Assembly: GCF_000402035.1 (NCBI RefSeq)
Contig: NC_021289.1
Coordinates: forward strand, 1,178,001-1,242,000
Direction of reading: 5' to 3'
From: Caballeronia insecticola
GTDB taxonomy: Bacteria > Pseudomonadota > Gammaproteobacteria > Burkholderiales > Burkholderiaceae
Length of the DNA stretch: 64,000 bases
The notes under the pieces were generated by a model. The model was given only the letters and a program-made list of their open reading frames with translations, was not told the origin of the DNA and searched no databases. Positions within the stretch are counted from its first letter, which is position 1. Each line of letters opens with the position of its first letter. Positions 17,752 to 26,852 of the stretch are shown here, one piece after another. Made by a program: the position numbers and the translations under genes.

Positions 17752-19065
17752 TCATGCACGCATATGTTCTGACTGCCTTTCGGCCGCGTCGGGGTGGCTG
17801 ACGGTATGGGGCGGAAGCTTATTTGCCGTTTCATGAAGATCGGTCCCGCTGGTCTCGGGCAAAAAGAGCGCAGCAGCGAAGGCAACACCGTAAGCGCACA
17901 GTGCGCAGGTGCCCATCGCGGTACCGAGTGGTAGAGACGCCGCGAGCAGGCCTACCGTGGCGGGAACGATCGAGCCAAAGCCGCGTCCCCCACCCAGGCA
18001 AAAACCCTGGCCACTGGCACGAATGTTCGTCGGAAAGAGTTCAGCGAAGGTGGGCAGCATGCCGGATGCGAGAGCGCCTTGAAATGCTCCCAGAAAAAAG
18101 CTGAGCAGGACCGTAACGCCGGCTCCGATGGGTGCAAGCAAATACACGGCAACGTTGGCAGCCTGCAGAACGAGAAACGTCATGAAAGCGGGTCGTCGGC
18201 CAACGCGGTCCGACAACCAGCCGTACAGGAGCGGCCCGACTAACGAACCAAGGATGTTGCAGGCGAGATAGCCCGCACTCGATCCGACCGAAAGATGCAG
18301 CGTCGTACGCAGATAGGTGGGCAGCCAGGTGATCATGACGTAGGCTCCGCCGAAAATACCTGTCGCCATGGTCACTGCAGCGACGGTGCGGCGCATGTGA
18401 GCCTGCGCGAAAATCTCCCAGAAGGGAGTCTGCGCCGCGCCCTTCTCGCGAGCGGCTTTCGCTTCAGAGTACACGCCTGATTCGGGAACGAGCCGGCGAA
18501 TAAAAAAGACCAGGCCAGCGGGCACGACGCCCAGAGCAAAGAACACGCGCCAACCGAACTGCTCGGGAAACATTGAAGCGATGATCGGCAATAAGGCAAC
18601 AGAGACGGCATATCCGAGCGCATAGCCGCTCTGAACCGACGCAGCGACCCGGCCGCGCAGGGCAGGCCGAATGACTTCACTTATCAGCACACCGCCTACT
18701 GCCGCCTCACCGCCGTAGCCCAGGCCCTGCAGAAACCGAATACCAAATAGCACTGGAAACGAGGTCGCGAATGCTGCAGCGATGGTGGAGACGGCGACCC
18801 ATAAGATGGTGAACTGCAATATGCGGACGCGCCCGATCTTGTCGGCGAGGATTCCGGCGCCCCAGCCGCCGATCGCAGTTCCTAGCAGGGCAGCCGTGGC
18901 CAGATAGCCCACTTCTGGATGGGTCAACCCTAGCGTCGTGATGAGCGCCGGGATGACTAATGAAAAGATGGTGGCATCCATCGAATCGAGGCCGAAGCCG
19001 GCGAAGCATGCCCAGAATGTGCGACGTTCGACAGACGTAAGGCTCGAGTACCAACCCAGACGCAT
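17752..19065 (-). CDS. MFS transporter, aromatic-acid/metabolite symporter type
   Basis: A 437-residue, 12-span permease. The loop 2-3 motif is GILADKIGRVRI, the span 4 region reads RFLQGLGYGGEAAVGG, and the loop 8-9 motif is GWLSDRVGRRPAF, as in the sugar- and aromatic-acid-proton symporters. ATG at 19065 is supported by a GAGGAA site five bases upstream. No catabolic genes adjoin it, so the substrate cannot be guessed. It stands alone on the minus strand in the accessory patch and seems complete. Confidence 0.85.
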   Translation of the reverse strand: MRLGWYSSLTSVERRTFWACFAGFGLDSMDATIFSLVIPALITTLGLTHPEVGYLATAALLGTAIGGWGAGILADKIGRVRILQFTILWVAVSTIAAAFATSFPVLFGIRFLQGLGYGGEAAVGGVLISEVIRPALRGRVAASVQSGYALGYAVSVALLPIIASMFPEQFGWRVFFALGVVPAGLVFFIRRLVPESGVYSEAKAAREKGAAQTPFWEIFAQAHMRRTVAAVTMATGIFGGAYVMITWLPTYLRTTLHLSVGSSAGYLACNILGSLVGPLLYGWLSDRVGRRPAFMTFLVLQAANVAVYLLAPIGAGVTVLLSFFLGAFQGALASGMLPTFAELFPTNIRASGQGFCLGGGRGFGSIVPATVGLLAASLPLGTAMGTCALCAYGVAFAAALFLPETSGTDLHETANKLPPHTVSHPDAAERQSEHMRA

Positions 19066-19828
19066 CTTATTTCCTCTCACTCAATCCAGTTCAAATGATT
19101 CGGGCGTCGACCATTGTTTCGAATGGCTGGAGACGCGCCGGGCGCTCGCTGTTGAAGCCGGGAGACCGATGGCGCGGTACCGTGTTCCGATACCCATTTA
19201 GCGGCAATGAAACGGCCTCTGGGACGCACCTTATCGAAATAGTGAAATGGCGAAGTAGTCCGGGTTAACGATAGTCACTGTCACTGCCCGCGGCGTCCCC
19301 GCTTGACGTCGCAATTCGCCACGGAGTCCGGCAGGCGCAGGAACAGTTGGATGTGCCAGCAGCGCGCGCTGGCTCTTTTTTGCCATTCGACACGCAAGAC
19401 GCTGATAAATAAATTAGATGGCAACAGGACCAAGATCGCAAAGAAAGTTCAGCGAAATCGTCTGGCAGCATCAAAGGAATAGCGGGCCACCTTCGCATGA
19501 TCCCCGGCTGTCAGACATGCAACGCGCACCTTCCCTCAGGGTACGCTGGGTTTTCGTACGCTCGATCGTTTCGAATCGTTGTCTTCGCCATCTGTTTTAT
19601 TTATCGACGTTTCTGAGCGGGTTCGCGGCCATTAGCGTTCCGCGTGCTCGGAAGACGGCTTCGGAGCCTTGTCGGGACTCGGTCTTCAGCGATACGGGCA
19701 GCCTGGTTCACGACAGAAAACTCCGCTTCGAGTTCCAATATCTGGTTAACCCCGTCTACGGCCTGAGTAGAACCCTTTCTAGCATGACGAGAGTTCTGGA
19801 TTAATCTGCGCAGCCAAGGAGATGGAAC
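19066..19828. other. Long stretch without a recognisable gene
   Basis: About 760 bases with lower GC and mixed codon character. A 128-codon open frame (19418-19804, plus strand) has no recognisable features and no good ribosome site; I do not call it. The last 100 bases should hold the promoter of the membrane-protein gene at 19829. Confidence 0.4.
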
Positions 19829-20383
19829 ATGAGCAGTAACATTAATGTAAGAAGCGAGGAACTGGACCGACGTTCGGAAAATAACGCGGCGGCCAGGCCA
19901 ACGTTCTCTCGCATCATCCACGCCGGTGCGGCGGGTGGATTGGCGGGCGCGATTGTTATCTGGATCTACGAAGCGCTGATCTGGGTAGGCGTGCAGCACC
20001 TCATGCCGCTCGCCGGCATTCCCCGGAACGCGACAGGGCTAGTCTTTGGTAAGGCTTTTCAAGAATCGATCGGTATCTGGGCCTACGTCATCGGCACCGC
20101 GATTCATTTTGTCTTTGCCATCGGTTGGGGCGTGTTGTTCGCCGCGATATGGCCGTACTTCCGTCGACGTGGCTATGAGGCTACGTTCGTCGCGCTCTTT
20201 TACGCAATCTTCGCCTGGATCGTGATGCACGTTGCCATCGCGATAGCGTCGGACAATCACCCTAACTATCTGGATCCGATCGTCATTATTGGCGGCTTCA
20301 TGTCTCATTTCTGTTTCACTGTTCCGCTTGCGCTTGTCGTCAAGCGAATGCTCGCGTCGGGTGCAGTTGAGAGCAACAGCTAA
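19829..20383 (+). CDS. Integral membrane protein of unknown function
   Basis: A 184-residue protein. A polar N-terminal tail of about 25 residues is followed by four hydrophobic segments (roughly 29-52, 84-108, 118-140 and 149-170). The first is Gly/Ala-rich (AGAAGGLAGAIVIWIYEAL), as in small membrane proteins of Burkholderiaceae annotated as hypothetical. A GGAG ribosome site precedes the ATG. It is followed 26 bases later by the frameshifted gene on the same strand, perhaps once an operon. I do not recognise the family, and no catalytic or metal-binding motif is evident. Confidence 0.65.
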   Translation: MSSNINVRSEELDRRSENNAAARPTFSRIIHAGAAGGLAGAIVIWIYEALIWVGVQHLMPLAGIPRNATGLVFGKAFQESIGIWAYVIGTAIHFVFAIGWGVLFAAIWPYFRRRGYEATFVALFYAIFAWIVMHVAIAIASDNHPNYLDPIVIIGGFMSHFCFTVPLALVVKRMLASGAVESNS

Positions 20384-20409
20384 AGACTGCATTTTGCTTT
20401 GGAGACGCT

Positions 20410-20867
20410 ATGGGTGAATTGACACAGCGTTCGCTCGCGCAGGAACTCGTTGTCGACGCCGGCCGTTATGCGCTTGCCATGACGCTTCCAATGTCGCCTG
20501 CGGTCGCTGTTGAATTGGCGCTGCCTATCACCTTATCTTGGAAGCGCTGCATAAGGACGCCGGCAATGAAAGTCACCTGGCCAGCATGATGAAATTGACC
20601 TTGACGACCATGATCGTCAGTAATTCCACCGGGCTCAAGGTCAGAGCGCAGGTCTTTCGCGAGGCCCGAGAAGGAATCGTTCGATGCCGTCGATCCGGAC
20701 GAAATACTGGCAAATGGAATCTGGATCAAACCACGTACAAGAGCTTATGCGAAGTGGTCGCGGCGTTTGATCGACAGCTGAATCAGGCTCCCTTTTATGA
20801 ATTCATGCTCGCAGACGAGGAAATGACGGCGCTGCTCGCTCGCCGAGACGAAAGCCGCGCGAAATAG
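20410..20867 (+). pseudogene. Frameshifted conserved hypothetical protein
   Basis: Starting at ATG 20410, which has a GGAG site, the frame reads MGELTQRSLAQELVVDAGRY and then VAVELALP before shifting near 20525. The natural continuation YHLILEALHKDAGNESHL is in the frame that runs on to 20867. Adding one base in the proline codon restores a protein of about 150 residues that looks like a small helical Burkholderiaceae hypothetical family. As written, the first frame ends after 59 codons. Function unknown. A sequencing error would explain it equally well. Confidence 0.5.
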
Positions 20868-20965
20868 CGGCAAATACTGTGTGAGCTTTGCGCAGTCGGG
20901 AAGATAGAGACGACGATCGCCCGAGATGAATCGCCTCAGAAGCTTCTTCCAACGCCCGGGACGGG

Positions 20966-22720
20966 TCAGGAGGAGTATCGCTTCGTATCGTTGTCTAGCC
21001 ATGCTTCGATAGACTCAGCCGCACGCGCTAGCTTAATACTGACCGACTCATCGAGCGTGGCAGGTGGGTCAGTGAGAATCGCGGCCAGAATGGTGTCGGT
21101 GCGTTGCAGGTCCGTACATTGAGCGCGTTCCGGGTCGATTTCGCGCATTTGCACGAGCCACGCCGCACCGGAGATCAGATAGGCGAGTCTTTGTGCGCGC
21201 ATGACAACGGATTCGATCTCCGGATGCACGTCCAGCGCGATCATTACCGAGAATGCTTCGTCTTGCAAACTTTGGCGCGAACGCAAGGCTTCGTCGCTTG
21301 TAACTGCTGCTGTCTGAAGGTAGCCCAGCACGGGACGCATGCACGCAATCAGCGAAAGCATCGCAGTGAGTGATGATCGCGTACGCCATCCGATGTTTGA
21401 CGCAGCACACACGAGTAGACCCACTGCACAACCGACCAGAGTATCGACGCCGCGCGCGATCAACAGTGCTTCAGGGTCTTTGATCGCATGACCGCCCGAC
21501 GCGATCGTGAGCGCTATCGCGGTCACGAAGATGACGGCAAAAGCGTACTTGCGCACGACTAGCAGTTCGACGAGAAACTGCAGCGCCATGAGCGTCGCAA
21601 TGAGCGACAGGCCAGTGGGATGCAGTACGAGCACGAGTGCCGCGAGGCCGATACCGACGAGCGTGCCTAAGGTTCGATCGATGCTTCTTCGCAAAGACGC
21701 CTGAAGATTCAGCCCCTGATGCAGTACTAGCGTGGCGGCGGCCATTGCCCAATAAGCGCGCGTGAGGCCGAGCATTTCGCCAAGCGAGCCTGCAATCGCC
21801 ACTGCAATGCCGACCCGCAACGCAATGTTCCATGCGCTCGTTCCAAAGCGCGCGTCCCTTGCGATTCGCTCCACCGCGCGAAACTGTCCAAGCGGCAGGC
21901 GCGACATGGTGGTATCGACGGTTGTTTGCGTGCAGGCCAGGGAAGCAATCTGTCGAACACGGTCTTGTTCAGCCGTTCCGTCACGCGAGCAGTTGCAACG
22001 GGCAAAGATCAGATGCAACTCGAGCCCAAGAGCGCGGAGCATGGTTATCGTCCCGTCGCCTCGAACATCCTTCGGTTGACGGTTCACCAGTGCGACCCAA
22101 ATTTCATGCAAGGCAAGTGCAGCCGAATGGCGTGCGATCTCCCGCGCGCGTTCGTCCACCATCTCGAGCAGGTGCGCAACTGCATTCGCCGCATTGACGA
22201 GCGCGGCGCGTTCCGGACGTCTCGGCGCGACCAACGCGCCAGCCATGTGTGTTAGCCACGAAATCGCGCCTCCCGCGAGAATGAGAAGAAAAACATGGCT
22301 CAGGGGAAGACTGGTCACGAGCATCGCGGTCCCGGCGGCGCAGGCGAGAACGATCATATAGGCGCCTGGCGGACCAATCTTCAACGAGGCCGAGAAAAAG
22401 CTCGCAAGCGTTGCGATGCCGACAACCAACGGAACCGCGGCATGCGGCAAACTTTGCACCGCGACGCCGGCCGTCACCGCTGCAGCGAAGCTTATAGCGA
22501 TACCGGCAAGCACAAACGCACGATTACGATAGGGTCGATCCGATGCATAGAGCGATGTGAATGAACCCAGCGTCGCAACAAGTCCGTAGGAAAGATCGCC
22601 ATCGATTAGCCATGAAAGCAATAGCGGGATGCCGAGGCTCAAAGCTGCGCGGCATGCGATCGGCCATCTCGGATTGGCGAGGCTCAGCAGCGCAGCGGTT
22701 TTGGACTCGGCAGCGCGCAT
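20966..22720 (-). CDS. FUSC-family membrane protein (fusaric-acid-resistance/aromatic-acid-exporter-like)
   Basis: A 584-residue inner-membrane protein with the duplicated FUSC plan: about five hydrophobic segments in residues 20-165, a soluble region (about 170-300), a second membrane block (about 310-460, including RAYWAMAAATLVLHQGLNLQASLRRSIDRTLGT, the FUSC signature) and a soluble C-terminal tail. Related proteins export fusaric acid or aromatic carboxylates, or are of unknown role (YccS). No HlyD-type membrane-fusion or outer-membrane partner lies nearby, which argues against a complete tripartite pump encoded here. No clear ribosome site is seen before the ATG. Confidence 0.82.
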   Translation of the reverse strand: MRAAESKTAALLSLANPRWPIACRAALSLGIPLLLSWLIDGDLSYGLVATLGSFTSLYASDRPYRNRAFVLAGIAISFAAAVTAGVAVQSLPHAAVPLVVGIATLASFFSASLKIGPPGAYMIVLACAAGTAMLVTSLPLSHVFLLILAGGAISWLTHMAGALVAPRRPERAALVNAANAVAHLLEMVDERAREIARHSAALALHEIWVALVNRQPKDVRGDGTITMLRALGLELHLIFARCNCSRDGTAEQDRVRQIASLACTQTTVDTTMSRLPLGQFRAVERIARDARFGTSAWNIALRVGIAVAIAGSLGEMLGLTRAYWAMAAATLVLHQGLNLQASLRRSIDRTLGTLVGIGLAALVLVLHPTGLSLIATLMALQFLVELLVVRKYAFAVIFVTAIALTIASGGHAIKDPEALLIARGVDTLVGCAVGLLVCAASNIGWRTRSSLTAMLSLIACMRPVLGYLQTAAVTSDEALRSRQSLQDEAFSVMIALDVHPEIESVVMRAQRLAYLISGAAWLVQMREIDPERAQCTDLQRTDTILAAILTDPPATLDESVSIKLARAAESIEAWLDNDTKRYSS

Positions 22721-23385
22721 ATCAGTCAGTTGAGAACCCGATCATCGGTTTGTGCGTTGCCTGCAAGCGAAAAGCACGTTCGTGCAAGCCGGCGTTGGTA
22801 CGGCCCGCGGCCTTTTGAAAGGCAATTCCAGCCCTCCCGATTCAAACTAACATTGCTGCGATGAAGATTACCGAGCGACGTATACGTACGGCGCCTAGTG
22901 GCGCTTGCACTTGAGCGAAGGCTGGCGCTAGCTTCGGGTAGCGTGATGCAAAGTTCACCACAAGAATTTTCATATTACCGTAAAGGCGTGTGAGACTGTC
23001 GAGGTCCTAACAGTGGTTGTTTTCGCATCCATAAAAGCGAGTTCATGCAAGATTGTTGTGCGAACGCCAGTTCTTGAAGCTTTGCTCGCGCAACAACCAT
23101 ACACGTGCGCACGCCGTCTTTTCGGACGTCCGCCACGGAGAAAAATCGAAGCGTCGCGCTTGCGCGACTTCGACCGGATCATCGTGTTGAGTTCGATGAT
23201 GCACGCGTTGACAGGTCGGCAATCTGGTTTCGGCGGAATGTTATTTGGCGAGATTTAATCAGATTGAGCGCTTCGCAGCGGTGACGCTAGTGGACTTGGC
23301 CCTGGCAAGCAACCACGAACTGAATTCGCCGACTGGGGGCTCGATAGTTATGGATGGATGTTTTGATGACCGAGCCTGCTCTGAC
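22721..23385. other. Gene-poor scar region
   Basis: About 660 bases between the FUSC gene and the aminotransferase scrap. No gene with a family signature was found on either strand. A perfect ten-base palindrome, ACGTATACGT, lies near 22880. The region looks like a mosaic of remnants. Confidence 0.4.
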
Positions 23386-23541
23386 GATCTGCGCGCTGCC
23401 ATCGGACCGAAGACACGCTGGGTCATCCTCAACTCGTCGAACAATCCGGCCGGCCTGGTCTATACGCCCGAAGAACTGCGCGCGCTCGTCGATGTCCTGC
23501 TCGAACACGAACATAAGCTCGTTATGGCCGGCGACACCTAC
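23386..23541 (+). pseudogene. Fragment of a class I/II (aspartate-type) aminotransferase gene
   Basis: About 52 codons match the middle of aspartate aminotransferases: LRAAIGPKTRWVILNSSNNPAG (the NxPxNPxG region, with S for P) followed by VYTPEELRALVDVLLEHEHKLVMAGDTY (normally ADDIY). The flanking in-frame codons (open frame from 23245 to 23670) are unrelated, and the PLP-lysine part is missing. It is a relic, consistent with rearrangement at the right edge of the accessory patch. Confidence 0.75.
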
Positions 23542-23761
23542 ATCGATAGAGATACTAGCTGGAAGGCCGTTCCACACCTCAGAGCTGCCGTCGAGGCAGC
23601 ATTGGTCCCCTTGAGCCGGTCGCTCGCGGCCACTCGCTGGCACATTCACGCAACGCGCATGAGTCAATAGTCGGCCAAAAGCCGACACTCATCGGTCAGT
23701 CGATCGAAGGTGCTGCAGACGCACCGCGCCCAACCAATCGAAGACATGAGCACGATCGCAT

Positions 23762-24073
23762 TCACACAGGCCCATCGATCTCCATATCCAGCAACGCCGA
23801 ACTCACCGTCTTTCCATGCGCATCCAGCGCGAGCGAACGCGTGACACCACCGCCAAGCGCGTGCCCAAGCACAAAGTTGAACGCATTCAAAAGCGGCAGT
23901 TCATACCGCACGACATCGCCTTTGACGACATCGGCGAGATGCGCCTTCACGCGCTCCGGCGTCAGTTGCGCGCGCAGATGCGCGTAGTGCCGCGCGTCGA
24001 AGCAGATCACCGATACATTGAGCGTGTTGCCCTTGTCGCCGGTGCGGCCATGTGCCAGTTCACGCAGCTTCAT
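23762..24073 (-). CDS. Small AtuA-related protein
   Basis: A 103-residue protein with the conserved start MKLRELAHGRTGDKGNT and a later NFVLGHALGGGVTRSL segment. This is the small partner that regularly follows DUF1446/AtuA proteins, sometimes fused to them. Its reading frame begins 14 bases before the AtuA-like gene ends, so the two are translationally coupled and the proteins probably form a complex. AtuA proteins were first noted in acyclic terpene use by Pseudomonas; the reaction is unknown. Here the operon also contains a CitMHS transporter. Confidence 0.8.
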   Translation of the reverse strand: MKLRELAHGRTGDKGNTLNVSVICFDARHYAHLRAQLTPERVKAHLADVVKGDVVRYELPLLNAFNFVLGHALGGGVTRSLALDAHGKTVSSALLDMEIDGPV

Positions 24074-25418
24074 CGTCGGCCTCCACGAATTCGAAAACGG
24101 GTTTGACATGCTCGCGCGCAAGCAGCACGGACTGCACCGCGATGACTTCGCGCGTCGCCTTCGTCACGCCGCCGCCGCCCGCCGGTCCGTTGGTGTACAG
24201 CGTCTCGACCTCGTTGCCGATACGCCCCGCCTCTTTCGCGCTCGCCGTGCGGCCCGTCACGCGCACGCGCACTTCGGCAGGTTCGTCGTGATGCGCGGCG
24301 AGCGCATCGCCGTATAGCGCGTTCACGCCGATCAGATCGAAGCGCAGTTCGCTCGTGTCGACGCCCATGATCGCAAGACGTTCGCGCACGATGTCGAGCG
24401 CAAGCCGCGCGCGTGCCAGCGCGCCCGGTCCGCCGTAGGAGATTTGTCCTTCGCCGATGTAGCCATCGACGTAAGCGACCGACACCTTCAGCGTGCCGGT
24501 ACGCGCGCCGCCGCGTCCGCCCGTAACGCGCACGCGGTCTTTCGCTTCCTGCGCAACGCGAACCTGCGTGAAATCCGCGACGACGTCCGGCTGAAAGTAG
24601 CGCGCCGGATCGTGAATCTCGTACAGCAGTTGTTCCTTGCAGGTCGCCTCGGTCACGCCGCCGCCCGCGTGCGCCACCTTCGTCACGACGACCGCGCCAT
24701 CCGCGCTCACTTCGCCGATAGGAAAGCCGAGGCGCGCAAGACCCGGCACGTCCTTGTAGCCCGGGTCGGCGAAGTAGCCGCCCGTCACCTGTCCCGCGCA
24801 TTCGAGCAGATGACCGACGACCGTCGCCTGCCCGAGCGTGTTCCAGTCGTCCATGCGCCAGCCGAATTCGTGGATGAGCGGCGCGGTGAACAGCGACGGA
24901 TCCGCCACGCGCCCCGTCAGCACGATATCCGCGCCCGCCGCGAGCGCACCGACGATCGGCGTCGCGCCGAGATACGCATTCGCCGACACGATACGCGACG
25001 CGTAGGCGCTCACATCGTCGCCGCTTTCCTCGAAGCGCAACGGCGAACGAAGGACGATGTCGAGCACGTCGTCGCCGCTGACGGCCGCGATCTTCAGTTT
25101 GCCGAGGCCGAGTTCGCGCGCGATCTGCGCCGTCTTGCGTGCCGCCGCGCGCGGATTGGCCGCGCCCATGTTGGAGACGATGCGCACGCCGTTCTTCGCC
25201 GCGACCGGCAAAACGGCGCGCATGCGTGCTTCAAGAAGCGGGTCGTAGCCGAGTTCGGGATCGTTGCGGCGGGTTTGCTGCGCAATCGCGATGGTGCGCT
25301 CGGCCAGGCACTCGAACACGAGATAGTCGAGCGCGCCGTGCTCCGCGAGTTCGACGGCCGGCTCGATGCGGTCGCCCGAATAGCCCGCGCCCGCGCCAAT
25401 TCTGATGGTGTCTTTCAT
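24060..25418 (-). CDS. DUF1446 / AtuA-family protein
   Basis: A 452-residue protein. It begins with the family signature IRIGAGAGYSGDRIEPAVELAEHG and includes LVFECLAERTIA, SNMGAANP, GRVADPSLF and GHLLECAGQVTGGYF. The family name comes from acyclic terpene utilisation, but most members sit in unrelated catabolic operons and no reaction has been proved. Here it lies between a CitMHS-type transporter upstream (29 bases) and its small partner downstream, so it more likely handles an organic acid brought in by that transporter (inference). Cytoplasmic; length normal. Confidence 0.88.
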   Translation of the reverse strand: MKDTIRIGAGAGYSGDRIEPAVELAEHGALDYLVFECLAERTIAIAQQTRRNDPELGYDPLLEARMRAVLPVAAKNGVRIVSNMGAANPRAAARKTAQIARELGLGKLKIAAVSGDDVLDIVLRSPLRFEESGDDVSAYASRIVSANAYLGATPIVGALAAGADIVLTGRVADPSLFTAPLIHEFGWRMDDWNTLGQATVVGHLLECAGQVTGGYFADPGYKDVPGLARLGFPIGEVSADGAVVVTKVAHAGGGVTEATCKEQLLYEIHDPARYFQPDVVADFTQVRVAQEAKDRVRVTGGRGGARTGTLKVSVAYVDGYIGEGQISYGGPGALARARLALDIVRERLAIMGVDTSELRFDLIGVNALYGDALAAHHDEPAEVRVRVTGRTASAKEAGRIGNEVETLYTNGPAGGGGVTKATREVIAVQSVLLAREHVKPVFEFVEADDEAA

Positions 25419-25447
25419 GACGTCGTCCGGTCTGAATTAAGTCTGGA

Positions 25448-26752
25448 TTAAAGCGGGAACACGCCCAGCACGACGCACGCAATCGTCATGACGATCGAGG
25501 CACCGAACAGAAGCGGGAATGTGAATCTCTGATGATCCGCGAGATCAATGCCGCACAAGCCGACGACAAGAAACGTCGCGGGCGTAAGCGGACTCACGGG
25601 AAAGCCGGTCGTCATCTGGCCGAGCAGCGCCGCCTGACCGACATGCACCGGCTGCACGCCGAGTTGCGCCGCCACTTCGGCAATCACGGGGAGCACGCCG
25701 AAATAGAACGAATCGGGATCGAAGAGCATCGAGAGCGGCATCGACACGAGGCCGAGCACGACGGGAATATGTCCGGCCATCGCGGGCGGCACGAAGCCCA
25801 CGGCCGACTGCGCCATCGCCTTCAGCATGCCGCTGCCCTGCATCACGCCAGTGAATACGCCCGCCGCGAGCAGGATGCCCGCCATCATCAGCGCGGCGCG
25901 CGCGTGGGCGTCGATACGCTTGCGCTGCATGTCGACGTTCGGGTAATTCACCATCAACGCGATGCACAGCCCGACCATGAACATGATCGCGGGCGGAATC
26001 TTTTCGCCCATCACGACCATCGTGCCGAGCACGACAATCGTCAATACGATGTTGAACCAGAAGTTTTTCGGGCGGCGCAGCGCCTGTTCTTCAGGCGTGA
26101 GTTCGCGCTTGGGCACCGGCACGGAGCCTTTCGCGCCCGACAGCCCGAGGCGCTTTTCCTCGCGGCGGCCGAGCCACCACGCCATGCCGAACACGAACGC
26201 GAGGCCGATTGCCTGTACCGGAATCAGCGGATTGAAAAGCGCCGAAATCGGCAGATGCAGCGACGCGGATGCGCGGATCATCGGCCCGGTCCACGGCAGG
26301 AAGTTGATGCCCGCCGCCATCGAAACGGCCGCGGCCAGTACGCGCTTGTCCATGCCGAGGCGGTCGTAGAGCGGCAGCATCGCGGGAATCGTCACGAGAA
26401 AGCACACCGCGCCCGAGCCGTCGAGATGGATCAGCAGCGCGAGCAGCGTCGTGCCCATCACGATGCGCGTCGGCTTCGTGCCGACCGCGCGCAGGATGCG
26501 GTCGATGATCGGATCGAGCGTGCCCGCATCCGTGATCGTGCCGAAATAGAGAATCGCGAACACGAACATGCCGACGACGGGCGCGAGGCTCTTCAATCCG
26601 TCGATGACGAATTTGCTCGTCTGCAAGCCGAAGCCGCCGATCAACGACGCCGCAATCGGCACGATGATGAGCGCAACGAGCGGCGACATGCGTTTGGACA
26701 GAATCGCCCCGAGCAGGACGACGATAGTGGCGAGCCCCAATAAAGGCAGCAT
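25448..26752 (-). CDS. CitMHS-family citrate/dicarboxylate:H+ symporter
   Basis: A 434-residue membrane protein with about 12 hydrophobic segments. It has a CitMHS-type core (FFGTITDAG-like region, LIHLDGSGAVCFLVTIPAMLP, GINFLPWTGPMIRAS and MLFDPDSFYFGVLPV). Characterised CitM/CitH proteins import citrate complexed with Mg or Ca; members linked to AtuA genes may carry other tricarboxylates. ATG at 26752 is preceded by GGAG. It is first in the operon citMHS - atuA-like - small partner, and is divergent from a LysR regulator 100 bases away. Confidence 0.88.
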   Translation of the reverse strand: MLPLLGLATIVVLLGAILSKRMSPLVALIIVPIAASLIGGFGLQTSKFVIDGLKSLAPVVGMFVFAILYFGTITDAGTLDPIIDRILRAVGTKPTRIVMGTTLLALLIHLDGSGAVCFLVTIPAMLPLYDRLGMDKRVLAAAVSMAAGINFLPWTGPMIRASASLHLPISALFNPLIPVQAIGLAFVFGMAWWLGRREEKRLGLSGAKGSVPVPKRELTPEEQALRRPKNFWFNIVLTIVVLGTMVVMGEKIPPAIMFMVGLCIALMVNYPNVDMQRKRIDAHARAALMMAGILLAAGVFTGVMQGSGMLKAMAQSAVGFVPPAMAGHIPVVLGLVSMPLSMLFDPDSFYFGVLPVIAEVAAQLGVQPVHVGQAALLGQMTTGFPVSPLTPATFLVVGLCGIDLADHQRFTFPLLFGASIVMTIACVVLGVFPL

Positions 26753-26852
26753 GGCTTTGTCTCCGAATATTGTCTTTTGATGAGGTCGAGCGTATGGTCG
26801 AAGCGGCGATAACACAATTGAAATGATTTGATCGCAGCCATCACGAACCATA
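26753..26852. promoter_or_regulatory. Divergent LysR/CitMHS promoter region
   Basis: One hundred bases between the two starts. AT-rich words such as ATTGAAATGATTTGATC close to the LysR gene could form an LTTR site, but no perfect T-N11-A palindrome was found. Regulation is inferred from the divergent layout. Confidence 0.35.

Noticed and set aside
19418..19804. 128-codon plus-strand frame in the gene-poor stretch
   Set aside because: No recognisable motif, mixed codon character and no ribosome site.
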